Numbered from the stretch's first letter, positions 54,031 to 63,210 are shown. The stretch: DNA of 64,000 nucleotides from Acinetobacter genomosp. 15BJ (GCF_000400715.1 NZ_KE007347.1:1063680-1127679); one strand, 5' to 3'. Notes: generated by a model not told the origin, from the sequence alone. Numbers and translations are program-made.

Positions 54031-54035
54031 AACAA

Positions 54036-55157
54036 TCAGGCAATGACACCGTATTGTTTTAATAAAGCATTCCAGCTTTCGATATTGGTCACAGGAGGAC
54101 AATCTCCCAAGATACCTTTCAAGCTGAGTTGCTCAGTTGCCTGCCATTCTGGAGATAAGTCTTTATCAACCAAACGTGCACGTACACCTTCGACAAAATC
54201 TGGATGACGAATTTTCCAATCAGAAATCTGTGCTTCCAATGCAAACACTTCATCCCATGCATGCCCTTGCTTGCCCCATTGCCATAACAACCATGTGATT
54301 GCAGCCGTGCTTGGCGAGCCTTTCTGTAAGTTTTCACTGGCTTGACGCAACCAGTCACTACTTGCGTCACTTAAACCAATAATCGACTGATAATCATATT
54401 CAAAACTTTGACCGCGACAAACGCTATGAATCACATCAATCGAGTTTTGTAGTGGCCCAGATGCCACAGGGCGATGCAAGCTATTTAAGGTATCGTCAAT
54501 CGCTCTAAATGCACCAGCAGGGTAATGATTCCAATCCACACTGAGTACTTTTTGAAGCATATTATCACGTTGCGCTTCGCAGATATGAGTCGCCCAACCG
54601 ATGCTAAACGCACCAGCTGCCGTCATAATTGAACCTGTCAAACCTGTAAACAAACCGATTTGCCCACGATCAGCCAAGAAACGACTCGCTCCCACATCAG
54701 GATATAAGCCGATATTAATTTCTGGCATTGCCAAACGTGAATAAGGCGTAACTAAGCGGAATGGTGCAGCCATAAATAGACCGAGCCCCCCACCCATCAC
54801 ATAACCCTCTCCCCAAACCACGATTGGTTTAGCGTAGTTATGTAACAGTAAATCAAGTGCATATTCCTGCTGAAAGAATTGATTGGCAGCATCTACTTCC
54901 TGATTAATCACCAATTGGCGTAACTTGCGAACATCACCGCCCGCACAAAATGCTTTTGGTGTGGTTGAGTCAAACCAAATCGCTTTAACCGTCTCATCAA
55001 CATGAAAATCTTCAAACACTTGAAGTAGCGCACTTACGATTGATTCATCTAAGGCGTGCAAGGATTTAGGTCGATTTAGGCGAATGATTCGCCAACCATT
55101 TTTTGCGTGTTCAATAACTAAATCTGGATGATAGCTATTTAAATCAGGAGAAGTCAT
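54036..55157 (-). CDS. 3-hydroxyisobutyryl-CoA hydrolase-like (crotonase superfamily)
   Basis: A 373-residue member of the enoyl-CoA hydratase/isomerase superfamily. The oxyanion-hole segments are FCAGGDVRKL (about residue 71) and GEGYVMGGGLGLFMAAPFRL, with MPEINIGLYPDVGASRFLAD. Length and the active-site Glu pattern fit HIBYL-CoA hydrolase of valine breakdown rather than short enoyl-CoA hydratases. It overlaps the ung stop (TAATG) and precedes tadA. Confidence 0.85.
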   Translation of the reverse strand: MTSPDLNSYHPDLVIEHAKNGWRIIRLNRPKSLHALDESIVSALLQVFEDFHVDETVKAIWFDSTTPKAFCAGGDVRKLRQLVINQEVDAANQFFQQEYALDLLLHNYAKPIVVWGEGYVMGGGLGLFMAAPFRLVTPYSRLAMPEINIGLYPDVGASRFLADRGQIGLFTGLTGSIMTAAGAFSIGWATHICEAQRDNMLQKVLSVDWNHYPAGAFRAIDDTLNSLHRPVASGPLQNSIDVIHSVCRGQSFEYDYQSIIGLSDASSDWLRQASENLQKGSPSTAAITWLLWQWGKQGHAWDEVFALEAQISDWKIRHPDFVEGVRARLVDKDLSPEWQATEQLSLKGILGDCPPVTNIESWNALLKQYGVIA

Positions 55158-55870
55158 TATGCGTCCAATTGCCAGTCTATAGGCTCAATGCCATGTTGTT
55201 TCAAATAATGATTTGTTTTTGAAAATACTTTACAGCCAAAAAAACCACCACGATTCGCAGCTAGCGGTGATGGATGCGCTGCACTTAGAACCAGATGTTT
55301 ATTACGATCAATACGTTGACCTTTGCGCTGTGCGTAGGCACCCCACAAAATAAACACGATATGTTCACGTTGTTCATTTAATACATCAATTACGGTATCT
55401 GTGAACTCTTCCCACCCTTGTTTTTGATGTGAAGTCGGTTGTCCTGCTTCTACCGTGAGTACACTGTTCAGTAAGAGTACGCCTTGTGCCGCCCACTTAC
55501 TTAAGTCGCCATGACGTGAAACTGGTACTGCCAAGTCCGTATGTAATTCATGAAAAATATTACGCAAGGACGGCGGTAATGCAATCCCTTTTTGTACCGA
55601 AAAACTCAAACCATTGGCTTGGTTTGGACCATGATACGGGTCTTGCCCTAAAATCACCACTTTGACACCACTGAGTGGTGTCGTATTCAGCGCATTAAAA
55701 ATTTGTTTACTTGGTGGATAAATGGTTTTTTCTGCAAGTTTCTCTTGTTGCAAAAACTCCCTCAAATTATCCATTTTTTGACTCAATAGAAACTCTGAAA
55801 GTGAGATTTTCCAAGACTCATCCAACTGAACTTTACTTAGTTTGTCCTGTTGTTGTTCAGTAAATTGCAT
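55157..55870 (-). CDS. ung: Uracil-DNA glycosylase
   Basis: A 237-residue family 1 enzyme that removes uracil from DNA. Motifs: [18 protein letters not shown] (Asp78 activates water), [12 protein letters not shown], and [20 protein letters not shown] with the catalytic His and Leu intercalation loop. ATG 55870 has an AAGGA site six bases before; a longer frame to 55894 lacks one. It overlaps the hydrolase gene by one base. Confidence 0.97.
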   Translation of the reverse strand: MQFTEQQQDKLSKVQLDESWKISLSEFLLSQKMDNLREFLQQEKLAEKTIYPPSKQIFNALNTTPLSGVKVVILGQDPYHGPNQANGLSFSVQKGIALPPSLRNIFHELHTDLAVPVSRHGDLSKWAAQGVLLLNSVLTVEAGQPTSHQKQGWEEFTDTVIDVLNEQREHIVFILWGAYAQRKGQRIDRNKHLVLSAAHPSPLAANRGGFFGCKVFSKTNHYLKQHGIEPIDWQLDA

Positions 55871-55914
55871 CCACATTCCTTGAAATAAATTCACTCACTG
55901 GAGTGAAAACACAC

Positions 55915-56511
55915 TCAAATATTAACTTGTAATTCTACGTTTGGATTTTGGAATTTGATTCCATTTTTCAGGTTTTCATACATCTGAACATCACTCCATT
56001 CAGCTTGTACTTGCTCTGAAAAAACAATTTGATCCAAATTTAATACACCCATTTGCTCATTGTCGATATCTTCTTGAAAACTCTGCGCGTAACCAGTATC
56101 CGTTTCATGCACAATAACAGAGTAAACCTCAACATCACCCTCACCATTTTGAGTGGTGGTCGAGTTCAATACCTGCTGAGCAAGATAAAAGAAAATACGC
56201 GAAAACTGTTCAGCTGATGGGGAAACAGGTAACGCAATCCAACGCGCGCTAAATGTTTTACATGCATCAATATAAGCAGGATCATCTTTCTGCCAAAAAC
56301 AAATTGCATGATCAAAACTATCATACAACTCTTTGATGACGCCTTTTAACAGACCGAAGTCATAGACCATTTGCCCATGATCTAACTTTGACGCTTTTAA
56401 TAATAATTCAACTTTATAACTATGCCCATGAATCGAACGCTTACAACGGTCCGATGTACAGTTACGTACAATATGAGCATTTTCAAACTTAAACAATTTA
56501 CGAATTAACAT
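55915..56511 (-). CDS. 6-carboxytetrahydropterin synthase-like (QueD/PTPS family)
   Basis: A 198-residue T-fold enzyme. FKFENAHIVRNCTSDRCKRS then IHGHSYKVELLLKAS supplies the zinc His residues (NAH, HGH) and active-site Cys. MVYDFGLLKGVIKELYDSFDH holds the remaining Asp/His. It is longer than short QueD proteins (about 120) because of an insert after residue 110, as in the PTPS family form common in Acinetobacter. A role in queuosine synthesis is likely but not proven. About 20 bases upstream of ung. Confidence 0.83.
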   Translation of the reverse strand: MLIRKLFKFENAHIVRNCTSDRCKRSIHGHSYKVELLLKASKLDHGQMVYDFGLLKGVIKELYDSFDHAICFWQKDDPAYIDACKTFSARWIALPVSPSAEQFSRIFFYLAQQVLNSTTTQNGEGDVEVYSVIVHETDTGYAQSFQEDIDNEQMGVLNLDQIVFSEQVQAEWSDVQMYENLKNGIKFQNPNVELQVNI

Positions 56512-56619
56512 GCACCAAGCTAATCTTTTATCTGCAAACGAATTTTATTATAAAGCAAAAAAACAAGCATTGGGATTGATTTTAAATCTTGTCACCATTT
56601 GATAACTCAATAAAGAATA

Positions 56620-57594
56620 CTACTCAAATGGCGAAAGACTTCTAGAGTAAACAAATACTTGCTTATCTTTTCGTGCTAATGAGCTGGTAAATTGCCTTTT
56701 CCGTTCGCTTAAAACAACTTCAATTTGAGCAGTGAAATAATTTGATTTACTGTCAAGGAAAGTCGCAGCATCAGTTTTGCTTTGCTCATCTATTCCAGAA
56801 AAAGCACTTAACCTCCATAAATCTTCAACATTATTGAAATAAGTCAAATTGGCTTGTTTGGTTTTCAGTTCCTGCTCTACCGCTTTAACATCAACTTTCG
56901 GATCAATACTGGCGAGCAATAATGCAGGTGCTGTATTCATATTTACTTTAGTCTGTTCGGGCAGTGCTGTGACATAGGGTTTAATTAAATCGTAGTTTTT
57001 ACCTTCAAACCCTTTCACCAGTTTCAGTTCATCTACACTGTGAAACTTAGTATTTGGCGCTAAATATGCAGGGTCTAAACCTTGATAGTAATTACTCTCA
57101 GCACCCATTGCACCTGTTGTCTCATCATTAACATCTTGCCAGTCAATCACAGCTTGACTAAGTTCAGCTGGTAAACCAACTCGCTGCAACAATTTTTCAA
57201 ACCAACGTCGAGCCGAATCATCAACTTGAGTGCCGTCTGCCTTAACCAAATTATTAAGATTAAATTTCCCAGATTCATCCAATAAACGCCCAGAAACAAA
57301 ACCATCCTCTACTGGGAACGGTGGCATAGGTTTCGCCCAGTTCTCCTGTAAATGATCAATCGTGCCACCATTATCGCTGTCTTGGATAAGCAACTCAGAA
57401 AAAAAAGCTTCAGCACTTTTTGCATACAGTAAAGATTGATCTTGGCGCATCAAATACCCAGTATTTTCAGAGGTATTGGTCTGGCGTTTGGCAATGGTCG
57501 CGGCCAAAATCGTTGCTAAAGCAACCATGACCAGAATGGTTAATAATGCAATGCCACGCTGAGCAACTCCATAACTTTGAGCTTTTCTAATCAC
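56620..57594 (-). CDS. gspK: Type II secretion minor pseudopilin GspK
   Basis: A 324-residue large minor pseudopilin that caps the T2SS pseudopilus. The prepilin segment is QRGIALLTILVMVALATILA, with cleavage before the hydrophobic helix, and a large periplasmic domain follows (GKFNLNNLVKADGTQVDDSA, VNMNTAPALLLASIDPKV). The GTG at 57594 is chosen because AGAGG sits nine bases upstream and it follows gspJ after 16 bases; the open frame runs further upstream inside gspJ. Confidence 0.9.
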   Translation of the reverse strand: MIRKAQSYGVAQRGIALLTILVMVALATILAATIAKRQTNTSENTGYLMRQDQSLLYAKSAEAFFSELLIQDSDNGGTIDHLQENWAKPMPPFPVEDGFVSGRLLDESGKFNLNNLVKADGTQVDDSARRWFEKLLQRVGLPAELSQAVIDWQDVNDETTGAMGAESNYYQGLDPAYLAPNTKFHSVDELKLVKGFEGKNYDLIKPYVTALPEQTKVNMNTAPALLLASIDPKVDVKAVEQELKTKQANLTYFNNVEDLWRLSAFSGIDEQSKTDAATFLDSKSNYFTAQIEVVLSERKRQFTSSLARKDKQVFVYSRSLSPFE

Positions 57595-57610
57595 TGGATA
57601 TGCCTCTTGC

Positions 57611-58342
57611 TCATTGTGTTGGAAGCTGAGTAGGATTAGATGAATTTGATCCATCTTTATTATTAGGTGAATTTGTGCCCCCACCCGCACCACTTGAACT
57701 TCCTATTGACTGCAAATACGCCTGTGTATTCAACAAACTATAGATCCATTCATAGTCCGTACCTGCAACAGTTAACTGAATTTTTATGCCTAGCGGTAAT
57801 TTTTTAAGTTCAGTAATATTGCTCGTGTCACTATTCTCAGGCCACTGCGTCAATTCCTGCGGGTTTAAAACCAGCACTTTAAACTGATCTACATTTTCCA
57901 ACAATGTACTTGAGATTGGTTGCACACGATTCGGGATATTGAGATTTGAGTATTTCAATCGATACACTTTCTTCTGTGCAGAATCATATCTATATTCAAT
58001 ACGCTCATAAGGTGATAGTCCCTGCTTCAATGGATCAGAAACACCTGCCTTACTAAATGAAAAACTTTGATTACTCAATACAATAGCTGCCTGTAACTGC
58101 CTTCCATCATTTGCTGTCAATGGAATAATCTGCAAACTATCTCTTAACACTTGTTGATATGCATCTTGCAAGGCAAATAGATGCATTTCATGCTCAGCAT
58201 TTCGATCTTTTACTTTTAATAGATAATCAAAGACCTTCCACCCCAGCATCGAAAGCACTGCAAAAATCGCAATTGCAACCAATAATTCAACCAAAGTAAA
58301 ACCTGAGTGAGGCGAAAAGCGATGCCCAGCATTATATTTCAT
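57611..58342 (-). CDS. gspJ: Type II secretion minor pseudopilin GspJ
   Basis: A 243-residue minor pseudopilin. The class III signal HSGFTLVELLVAIAIFAVLS contains the cleavage site (G-F) and Glu5. GLSPYERIEYRYDSAQKKVY is the GspJ core. The C-terminus is a low-complexity Ser/Gly/Asn/Pro tail (SSSGAGGGTNSPNNKDGSNS), longer than in most GspJ. It overlaps gspI by four bases. Confidence 0.92.
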   Translation of the reverse strand: MKYNAGHRFSPHSGFTLVELLVAIAIFAVLSMLGWKVFDYLLKVKDRNAEHEMHLFALQDAYQQVLRDSLQIIPLTANDGRQLQAAIVLSNQSFSFSKAGVSDPLKQGLSPYERIEYRYDSAQKKVYRLKYSNLNIPNRVQPISSTLLENVDQFKVLVLNPQELTQWPENSDTSNITELKKLPLGIKIQLTVAGTDYEWIYSLLNTQAYLQSIGSSSGAGGGTNSPNNKDGSNSSNPTQLPTQ

Positions 58343-58815
58343 TGTGTTCTCGCCTTTGCAGGATAGTTAAAGAACACAAGATTGGTAACACCCGCCTCGA
58401 CCTTACCTTGTTCACTATTAAATAAGCTGATTTGCAACTCGATACGTTGGATTTTCGGACTAATCGTCGATTGGGCCTTTTTATCAATTTGCCAGGTTTC
58501 ACCTTGAGAAGTTACTTGCTTGGATTGTGTTCCATCCAGCCATTCCTGATTGATTTCCATCATCGCCACTTCATTCATTGCGACAAATTGTGCTTTGGTT
58601 CTTAAAATCGCATTTGAAGTTGACTGCGTGTACTGCATCGCAACTTTAGTTAGGGCAATTGCTGCTACAGCAAAGATCGCTAAAGCCACCATCACTTCGA
58701 GTAGGGTAAATCCTGAGACACAATTAAATCGAGCAAGGTTCGATCGTGTCGCAAGGCGAGAAGCTATGCTTCGAGTACACGATGAAGCGCGATTTCCAAA
58801 ATATCTAACTTTCAT
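58339..58815 (-). CDS. gspI: Type II secretion minor pseudopilin GspI
   Basis: A 158-residue minor pseudopilin. The prepilin signal is VSGFTLLEVMVALAIFAVAA near residue 33, after an unusually long basic leader of about 33 residues (RASSCTRSIASRLATRSNLA), unlike the short leaders of most GspI. The rest matches the family (MNEVAMMEINQEWLDGTQ). ATG 58815 is used; it overlaps the gspH end. Confidence 0.9.
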   Translation of the reverse strand: MKVRYFGNRASSCTRSIASRLATRSNLARFNCVSGFTLLEVMVALAIFAVAAIALTKVAMQYTQSTSNAILRTKAQFVAMNEVAMMEINQEWLDGTQSKQVTSQGETWQIDKKAQSTISPKIQRIELQISLFNSEQGKVEAGVTNLVFFNYPAKARTQ

Positions 58816-59353
58816 CAATTTTACCCAAGTGATCTAACTGCAACTCATGGCCAATTGGTTTTTGCTCATAATAGAACTGAATTCGAACTGGTTTCACTTC
58901 ACCATTCCCAAACCAAATCAATTGAGGCGCTTTACCCCCCAACAAGTCTTCATTTTTTGCTTTGTTATAAGTAGCTGTATCCAGACTTTGAATACTAAAA
59001 GACACATGATCGGGTAATTGGCGAGTTTTAAACTCTTTATACAGTTGCCAAGTACGGTCTGCCTGCTGAATCTTCTCACGACTCTGATCATGGTATTCAA
59101 ACAAGTTATAACTAAACGGCGCAACATCTGTGGCATTCTGAGTATTTAGAGCAAAAACTTTGGCCTGATCTGTTGCTTCTTTATTTATTTTTTTTAGATC
59201 CAGAATAAACATTTCTCTAGATTGCATCGCTCGGCGTTGATCGACCCCACCAATATTTAACACCACCAAAGATGCCATGATGGTCATAATAACAATCACC
59301 ACCATGATCTCAATCAGAGTAAAGGCTTTTTGCGAATGCAGTGGTGATCTCAT
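58805..59353 (-). CDS. gspH: Type II secretion minor pseudopilin GspH
   Basis: A 182-residue minor pseudopilin with the signal QKAFTLIEIMVVIVIMTIMA (cleavage A-F, Glu5). The periplasmic part ends with QFYYEQKPIGHELQLDHLGK, as in GspH. It is the first of four overlapping pseudopilin genes (H-I-J-K). The rest of the secretion machinery is not in this window. A TetR gene lies 11 bases upstream on the same strand. Confidence 0.9.
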   Translation of the reverse strand: MRSPLHSQKAFTLIEIMVVIVIMTIMASLVVLNIGGVDQRRAMQSREMFILDLKKINKEATDQAKVFALNTQNATDVAPFSYNLFEYHDQSREKIQQADRTWQLYKEFKTRQLPDHVSFSIQSLDTATYNKAKNEDLLGGKAPQLIWFGNGEVKPVRIQFYYEQKPIGHELQLDHLGKIDES

Positions 59354-59364
59354 TATCGTTTCAA

Positions 59365-59979
59365 CTATGGGAGAACAGGTTCGAGCAGCTTAGGTAATGC
59401 TAAAGCCTGCTCAATATAGGCAACACGCAAGGTATCTCGAGAACCTAAATAGCGTTGATAGAAACTCGAATTCAAAATAACCGCTGCACCGTAGGTCAAC
59501 GACCAAATTGACGCGAGATAATCACGTGTGGTCATCGTGCTATTGATACCCAATAAGTAACTTTCGGTCATACGAATGATGATACGTAAGCGCTGTCGGC
59601 GTACTTTATACAACTCACTAAAAAGCAATTGAATGCCCTGACCCGTTGTCGAAAGACGTTCTTCAATTTGGTGAAATAATGCTGTACGTTCTGGGTGATG
59701 TAAATGATGCAGCATAAAGAATGCTAAATGTTCAGGAAAAGCCTTTTCCGTATCCTGAATCATTTCCAATAACATACGCTCATTACGGATAATCAGCAGC
59801 ATATACAATTCATCTTTACTTTGAAAATGCTTATATAGCGTACCTTTGGCGAGATCTAGCTCAGCTGCCAAGGCATCCAGCGTCATACCAGCTTCGCCAT
59901 TTTCTAATAGGAGTTGCTCCGCGATTTGAAAAATTAATACTTCTCGTGCTCTAAACTGAGCCTGACGATCCATTTTCAC
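59365..59979 (-). CDS. TetR family regulator upstream of the pseudopilin genes
   Basis: A 204-residue repressor. The helix-turn-helix is GEAGMTLDALAAELDLAKGT then LYKHFQSKDELYMLL. The start is GTG 59979 (AGAGAG site seven bases away) or ATG 59973. It is only 11 bases from gspH on the same strand, so it could be co-transcribed with the T2SS minor pseudopilins, which is unusual. Ligand and targets unknown. Confidence 0.88.
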   Translation of the reverse strand: MKMDRQAQFRAREVLIFQIAEQLLLENGEAGMTLDALAAELDLAKGTLYKHFQSKDELYMLLIIRNERMLLEMIQDTEKAFPEHLAFFMLHHLHHPERTALFHQIEERLSTTGQGIQLLFSELYKVRRQRLRIIIRMTESYLLGINSTMTTRDYLASIWSLTYGAAVILNSSFYQRYLGSRDTLRVAYIEQALALPKLLEPVLP

Positions 59980-60014
59980 GTAATAACTCTCTTTCCTAGT
60001 ACATCAAAAACCGT

Positions 60015-60788
60015 TTATTTCAAATTTAAGAGATTCTCAAAATTTTGTGTTGTAATCATGCCAATCTCTTCAACCGATTTATCATATACATCACTTAATG
60101 CTTTTGCTACAAAAGGAACGTATTTCGGTTCATTGGTTTTACCCCGATACGGCACAGGCGCTAAATAAGGGCTATCCGTTTCAATCAACAAACGATCAAG
60201 TGGTACCTGCTTCGCAACATCACGTAAGTCTTGCGCATTTTTAAAAGAGACAATCCCAGAGAAGGAAATGTAATACCCACAATCCAGAACTGCTTTTGCC
60301 GTTTCCCAGTCCTCGGTAAAGCAATGCAGAATACCATGTGTAGATTGTTCTGCCCGAATGATATCTACAGTATCGTGTTTCGCTGCTCGGGTATGCACCA
60401 CCACTGGCTTTTTAACAATTTTCGATGCTTCAATATGACGTGCAAAACAACGTTTTTGCTCAGCAACAAAATCAGTGCTGTGGTAATAATCTAAACCCGT
60501 TTCCCCTAGGGCCCAGACTTTGTCTGACTGGGCGAGTTGCACCAGATAATCCGTTGTTGCACGCGCCATGATATGCTCGTCTTCACAAGGATGGACACCC
60601 ACTGAATAGCCCACATCTTCATGTCGAGCAGCAATTTCAGCCAATTTAACATGATCATCAAGATCAACTGAAATCCCCATGAACTTAGATACACCTGCAA
60701 GTCGAGCTTGTTCAAGTGCTTGATCCAAATCCCCTTGATAAGGACTTAGATCTAACATGGTTAAATGGCAATGCGTATCAACAAACAC
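60015..60788 (-). CDS. TatD family hydrolase (YcfH-like)
   Basis: A 257-residue metal-dependent hydrolase. Metal ligands: FVDTHCHL at the start, GETGLDYYH around residue 97, KPVVVHTRAA and LHCFTED in the middle, and LIETDSPYLAPVPYRGKTNE at the end. Members act as 3'-5' exonucleases or D-aminoacyl-tRNA deacylases. In many gammaproteobacteria it follows holB and pilZ; here pilZ precedes it by 24 bases but holB is farther away. Confidence 0.93.
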   Translation of the reverse strand: MFVDTHCHLTMLDLSPYQGDLDQALEQARLAGVSKFMGISVDLDDHVKLAEIAARHEDVGYSVGVHPCEDEHIMARATTDYLVQLAQSDKVWALGETGLDYYHSTDFVAEQKRCFARHIEASKIVKKPVVVHTRAAKHDTVDIIRAEQSTHGILHCFTEDWETAKAVLDCGYYISFSGIVSFKNAQDLRDVAKQVPLDRLLIETDSPYLAPVPYRGKTNEPKYVPFVAKALSDVYDKSVEEIGMITTQNFENLLNLK

Positions 60789-60812
60789 TCTTTCTTCCTA
60801 TTTTCTTTACAA

Positions 60813-61157
60813 CTACATCGTATAACTTGGACGATCCAAGCCTTTCATACCCGCTAATAATTTTTCAGCTTCGTTTTTATAATACACACCTTTCTCACCC
60901 ACAAGCTGGATCGCAAAGCCTTGTGGTTTAAAATGCGTCTGTTTATGTGAAATCCAGATCACTTTTCCGGTCAAAGGAATCTTTTGGGATTGCTCAGGCA
61001 ACGTTGCCAATACAAACACCTCTTGCCCCATTTTAACGGCTTGTTTCGTCGGTACGAACAAACCACCACCCACAACAAAAGGCATATAGCTGGATTGTAA
61101 TGTGGTTTTATCTGGAATATTGACCTGTATAATTCCGCCCATCATTTGTGGTTGCAT
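60813..61157 (-). CDS. pilZ: PilZ domain protein
   Basis: A 114-residue PilZ protein of the type IV pilus kind. The order MGGIIQVNIPDKTTLQSSYM then PFVVGGGLFVPTKQAVKMGQ and GKVIWISHKQTHFKPQGFAI fits PilZ of Pseudomonas and Acinetobacter, which regulates pilus assembly via FimX and PilB and lacks the c-di-GMP-binding RxxxR motif. That motif is absent here too. Lies upstream of tatD. Confidence 0.9.
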   Translation of the reverse strand: MQPQMMGGIIQVNIPDKTTLQSSYMPFVVGGGLFVPTKQAVKMGQEVFVLATLPEQSQKIPLTGKVIWISHKQTHFKPQGFAIQLVGEKGVYYKNEAEKLLAGMKGLDRPSYTM

Positions 61158-61494
61158 AACATTCCCCTGTCAAAACTGAATTCATTAACATATTAATAAT
61201 TTTATACCATTGATAAATCTAAAAATATTACTAGTCATACATAATTTTAGAGAATTCTCATTGGTGACCGTCTAATAAAAAATCTATACTCGATTTATAA
61301 CTTGATTATAGAAAACAATCGAACAAACAACAAATAATGTTTAAATAAAACCCGAACAAAGCAATCAATCTGCGCTTTATTTAAACAAGCCATGCATTCT
61401 AGAAAGGATTGTTTAAAACTAGATGACAATTCATCAAAAACTGACTGAACCTATTCAATTAAAACATAAAAAGGCAGATCAAAGGGAGTTTAGA
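61158..61494. other. Intergenic region between pilZ and a decayed secreted-protein gene
   Basis: A/T-rich, no gene seen. The pilZ-tatD promoter must lie near 61158, since holB is no longer adjacent. Confidence 0.5.
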
Positions 61495-61997
61495 ATGAAA
61501 GGAATAAACCTAATCATCTGATGTAGTGCTTATCTATTAAGTCCATCCATGCTCTATGCGAAGACTTTGGACAAACAACCCAAATTCACCGATTATCCAG
61601 TGCAGATTTATAAGGGACCCACTGCAATATTAGACATGAATGATGCTGATGCTCGTTTGTTTAGAACACGATTATCAGAAGGGCTGAAACAAAAACCGGA
61701 CTATGCAGGAGAATATGTCGCAGTTGGTTGGGGTTGTTGTGCTATGTGTTTCAGCCTGACTTTAATCAGTAAAAGAACAGGAAAAATTCTCAAAGTATTC
61801 GGTGGTGAAACTGGAGAAAATTAATTGATGTCCAACTCAATAGCTTATTATTGGTCACTCATGGTTCCGTCCAGATGAATGGAACGGATATCTATGCTAA
61901 AAAATTCTACCTCCTCAACAACAACCAATTAAAACTGGTTTATCACACGCCTATTTCTGCAAGAAGTGAAGATGATAAAAATATGTTAAACCCATAA
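61495..61997 (+). pseudogene. Secreted hypothetical protein, broken by a stop and a frameshift
   Basis: A good ribosome binding site (AAAGGGAG) precedes ATG 61495. The frame reads MKGINLII, then TGA at 61519, then CSAYLLSPSMLYAKTLDKQP through a continuous domain to GGETGEN at 61824. Adding one T there restores LIDVQLNSLLLVTHGSVQMN then GTDIYAKKFYLLNNNQLKLV and a stop at 61997. The original would be about 167 residues with a signal peptide ending LYA. Not a recognised family. Confidence 0.7.
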
Positions 61998-62050
61998 ATC
62001 ATTCAGGTAGATTGAGATAGTAAGGCCGACTTACTATCCCAATCAAATCA

Positions 62051-62560
62051 TTACTTAGCTGCTTTTACAATTTCAGCTTTATCAAATGAGAACCAACATT
62101 CACCTTGTGTTGCCCATTTCGATTCAGTGGTACCAAGCACACCCGTCACGGTAATTCGATCACCGACTTTTAGACTGCTAATTTTGTCTGTATTTACTTT
62201 TAAATCATCGCGAGTCAGACCTTGCCCTTTACACTTGCTATTACTTGGATCTTTAAAAATAATCGCAATCTGGTTTTGAGAAATCACTTCACCCGTTTTA
62301 GTAATACGAGTAATGATTCCTGGTACTTCAAGACGCTGAGCATCCCATTTTCGTTTTGCAGTAATTTCATTTTGTTGCCAATCTCTCCAGATTTCAGAAA
62401 GTGTTGCTTTCTTTGCAGGGCCTAAACCACGAAAGTCTCCACTTAGGATATCTCCAGTTTTATTTAAAATTCCATCCGTTGCAGACATTGCTGAATCCAA
62501 TGTCTGGCAAGCACTCAATGACAAAAAGCTTAAAGCGACGAAAAGTGTTTTTATGTGCAT
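62051..62560 (-). CDS. Lipoprotein with OB-fold (tRNA_anti-like) domain
   Basis: A 169-residue lipoprotein with signal sequence MHIKTLFVALSFLSLSACQT (Cys18 would be lipidated after LSAC). The domain from residue 70 (WDAQRLEVPGIITRITKTGE ... ISSLKVGDRITVTGVLG) is an OB-fold of the tRNA_anti-like type. ATG 62560 has a GGGAA site before it. Function unknown. It is one of the extra genes between pilZ and holB. Confidence 0.68.
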   Translation of the reverse strand: MHIKTLFVALSFLSLSACQTLDSAMSATDGILNKTGDILSGDFRGLGPAKKATLSEIWRDWQQNEITAKRKWDAQRLEVPGIITRITKTGEVISQNQIAIIFKDPSNSKCKGQGLTRDDLKVNTDKISSLKVGDRITVTGVLGTTESKWATQGECWFSFDKAEIVKAAK

Positions 62561-62664
62561 ATCTAAATTCCCTAGCATACCTAGCAAAACGCCATGTGAA
62601 AAAATAACATATTTAATTATATATGTGAATTTTTAACATTCGATGTAAGGCAAATTTTTCCCAT

Positions 62665-62694
62665 AAAAAAAACCGCTCTTCTAAGCGGTTTCTT
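62665..62694 (-). terminator. Terminator after the gene at 62721-63026
   Basis: Stem AAACCGCT / AGCGGTTT around CTTCTA with A and T tracts, 27 bases beyond the stop. Confidence 0.78.
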
Positions 62695-62720
62695 TTACTC
62701 GGTATTCAATTCATGAATGA

Positions 62721-63026
62721 CTATTTTTCAGTACATTTATAATCAAAATCCAATGTGCTAATCATTTGATCTGTATTTCTTGAAATCACGGAAATATTAC
62801 TCACCCCAGCTTCAATATAAAATTTACCACTGAACTGACTCGCTACCACACCTCTGGCATGATTGAAAGAATAGCTATATACACATTCATATGCTTGAGA
62901 ACCTGCGTTTGAAGCATTAATCGCAAATGAGGAGCCATTAATATTGGATACAAATTTCGGTTCAGCCATTGCAATATTAGGTATCATTGCAAATGATAAA
63001 GCAATCGCGATAAATGTTATTTTCAT
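62721..63026 (-). CDS. Secreted hypothetical protein (101 residues)
   Basis: A signal peptide (residues 1-21, AMA before EPKF) is followed by an 80-residue beta-rich domain with two Cys (CVYSYSFN and YKCTEK), which could form a disulfide. An AAGGAA site precedes the ATG. Not recognised. With the gene at 62051 it makes up the pilZ-holB insert. Confidence 0.62.
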   Translation of the reverse strand: MKITFIAIALSFAMIPNIAMAEPKFVSNINGSSFAINASNAGSQAYECVYSYSFNHARGVVASQFSGKFYIEAGVSNISVISRNTDQMISTLDFDYKCTEK

Positions 63027-63210
63027 CTCTATATTCCTTATTTTTTAATATTATTGTGAAGTAACTCACATTTTATATACTTTTAATAAGGTTTGAAGAG
63101 CGCTGAACAATTTATATACAAACTTTACATAAACATGATAAAAACCCACCCTCCTGATTGCTTCAAAGGGTTAAGCCTATAAATTTAATTAAAATATTTT
63201 TAAAATCTAC

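Noticed and set aside
54119..54370. Separate 83-codon gene within the hydrolase gene
   Set aside because: Same-strand frame shadow of the crotonase-superfamily gene, which has intact conserved motifs across the region.
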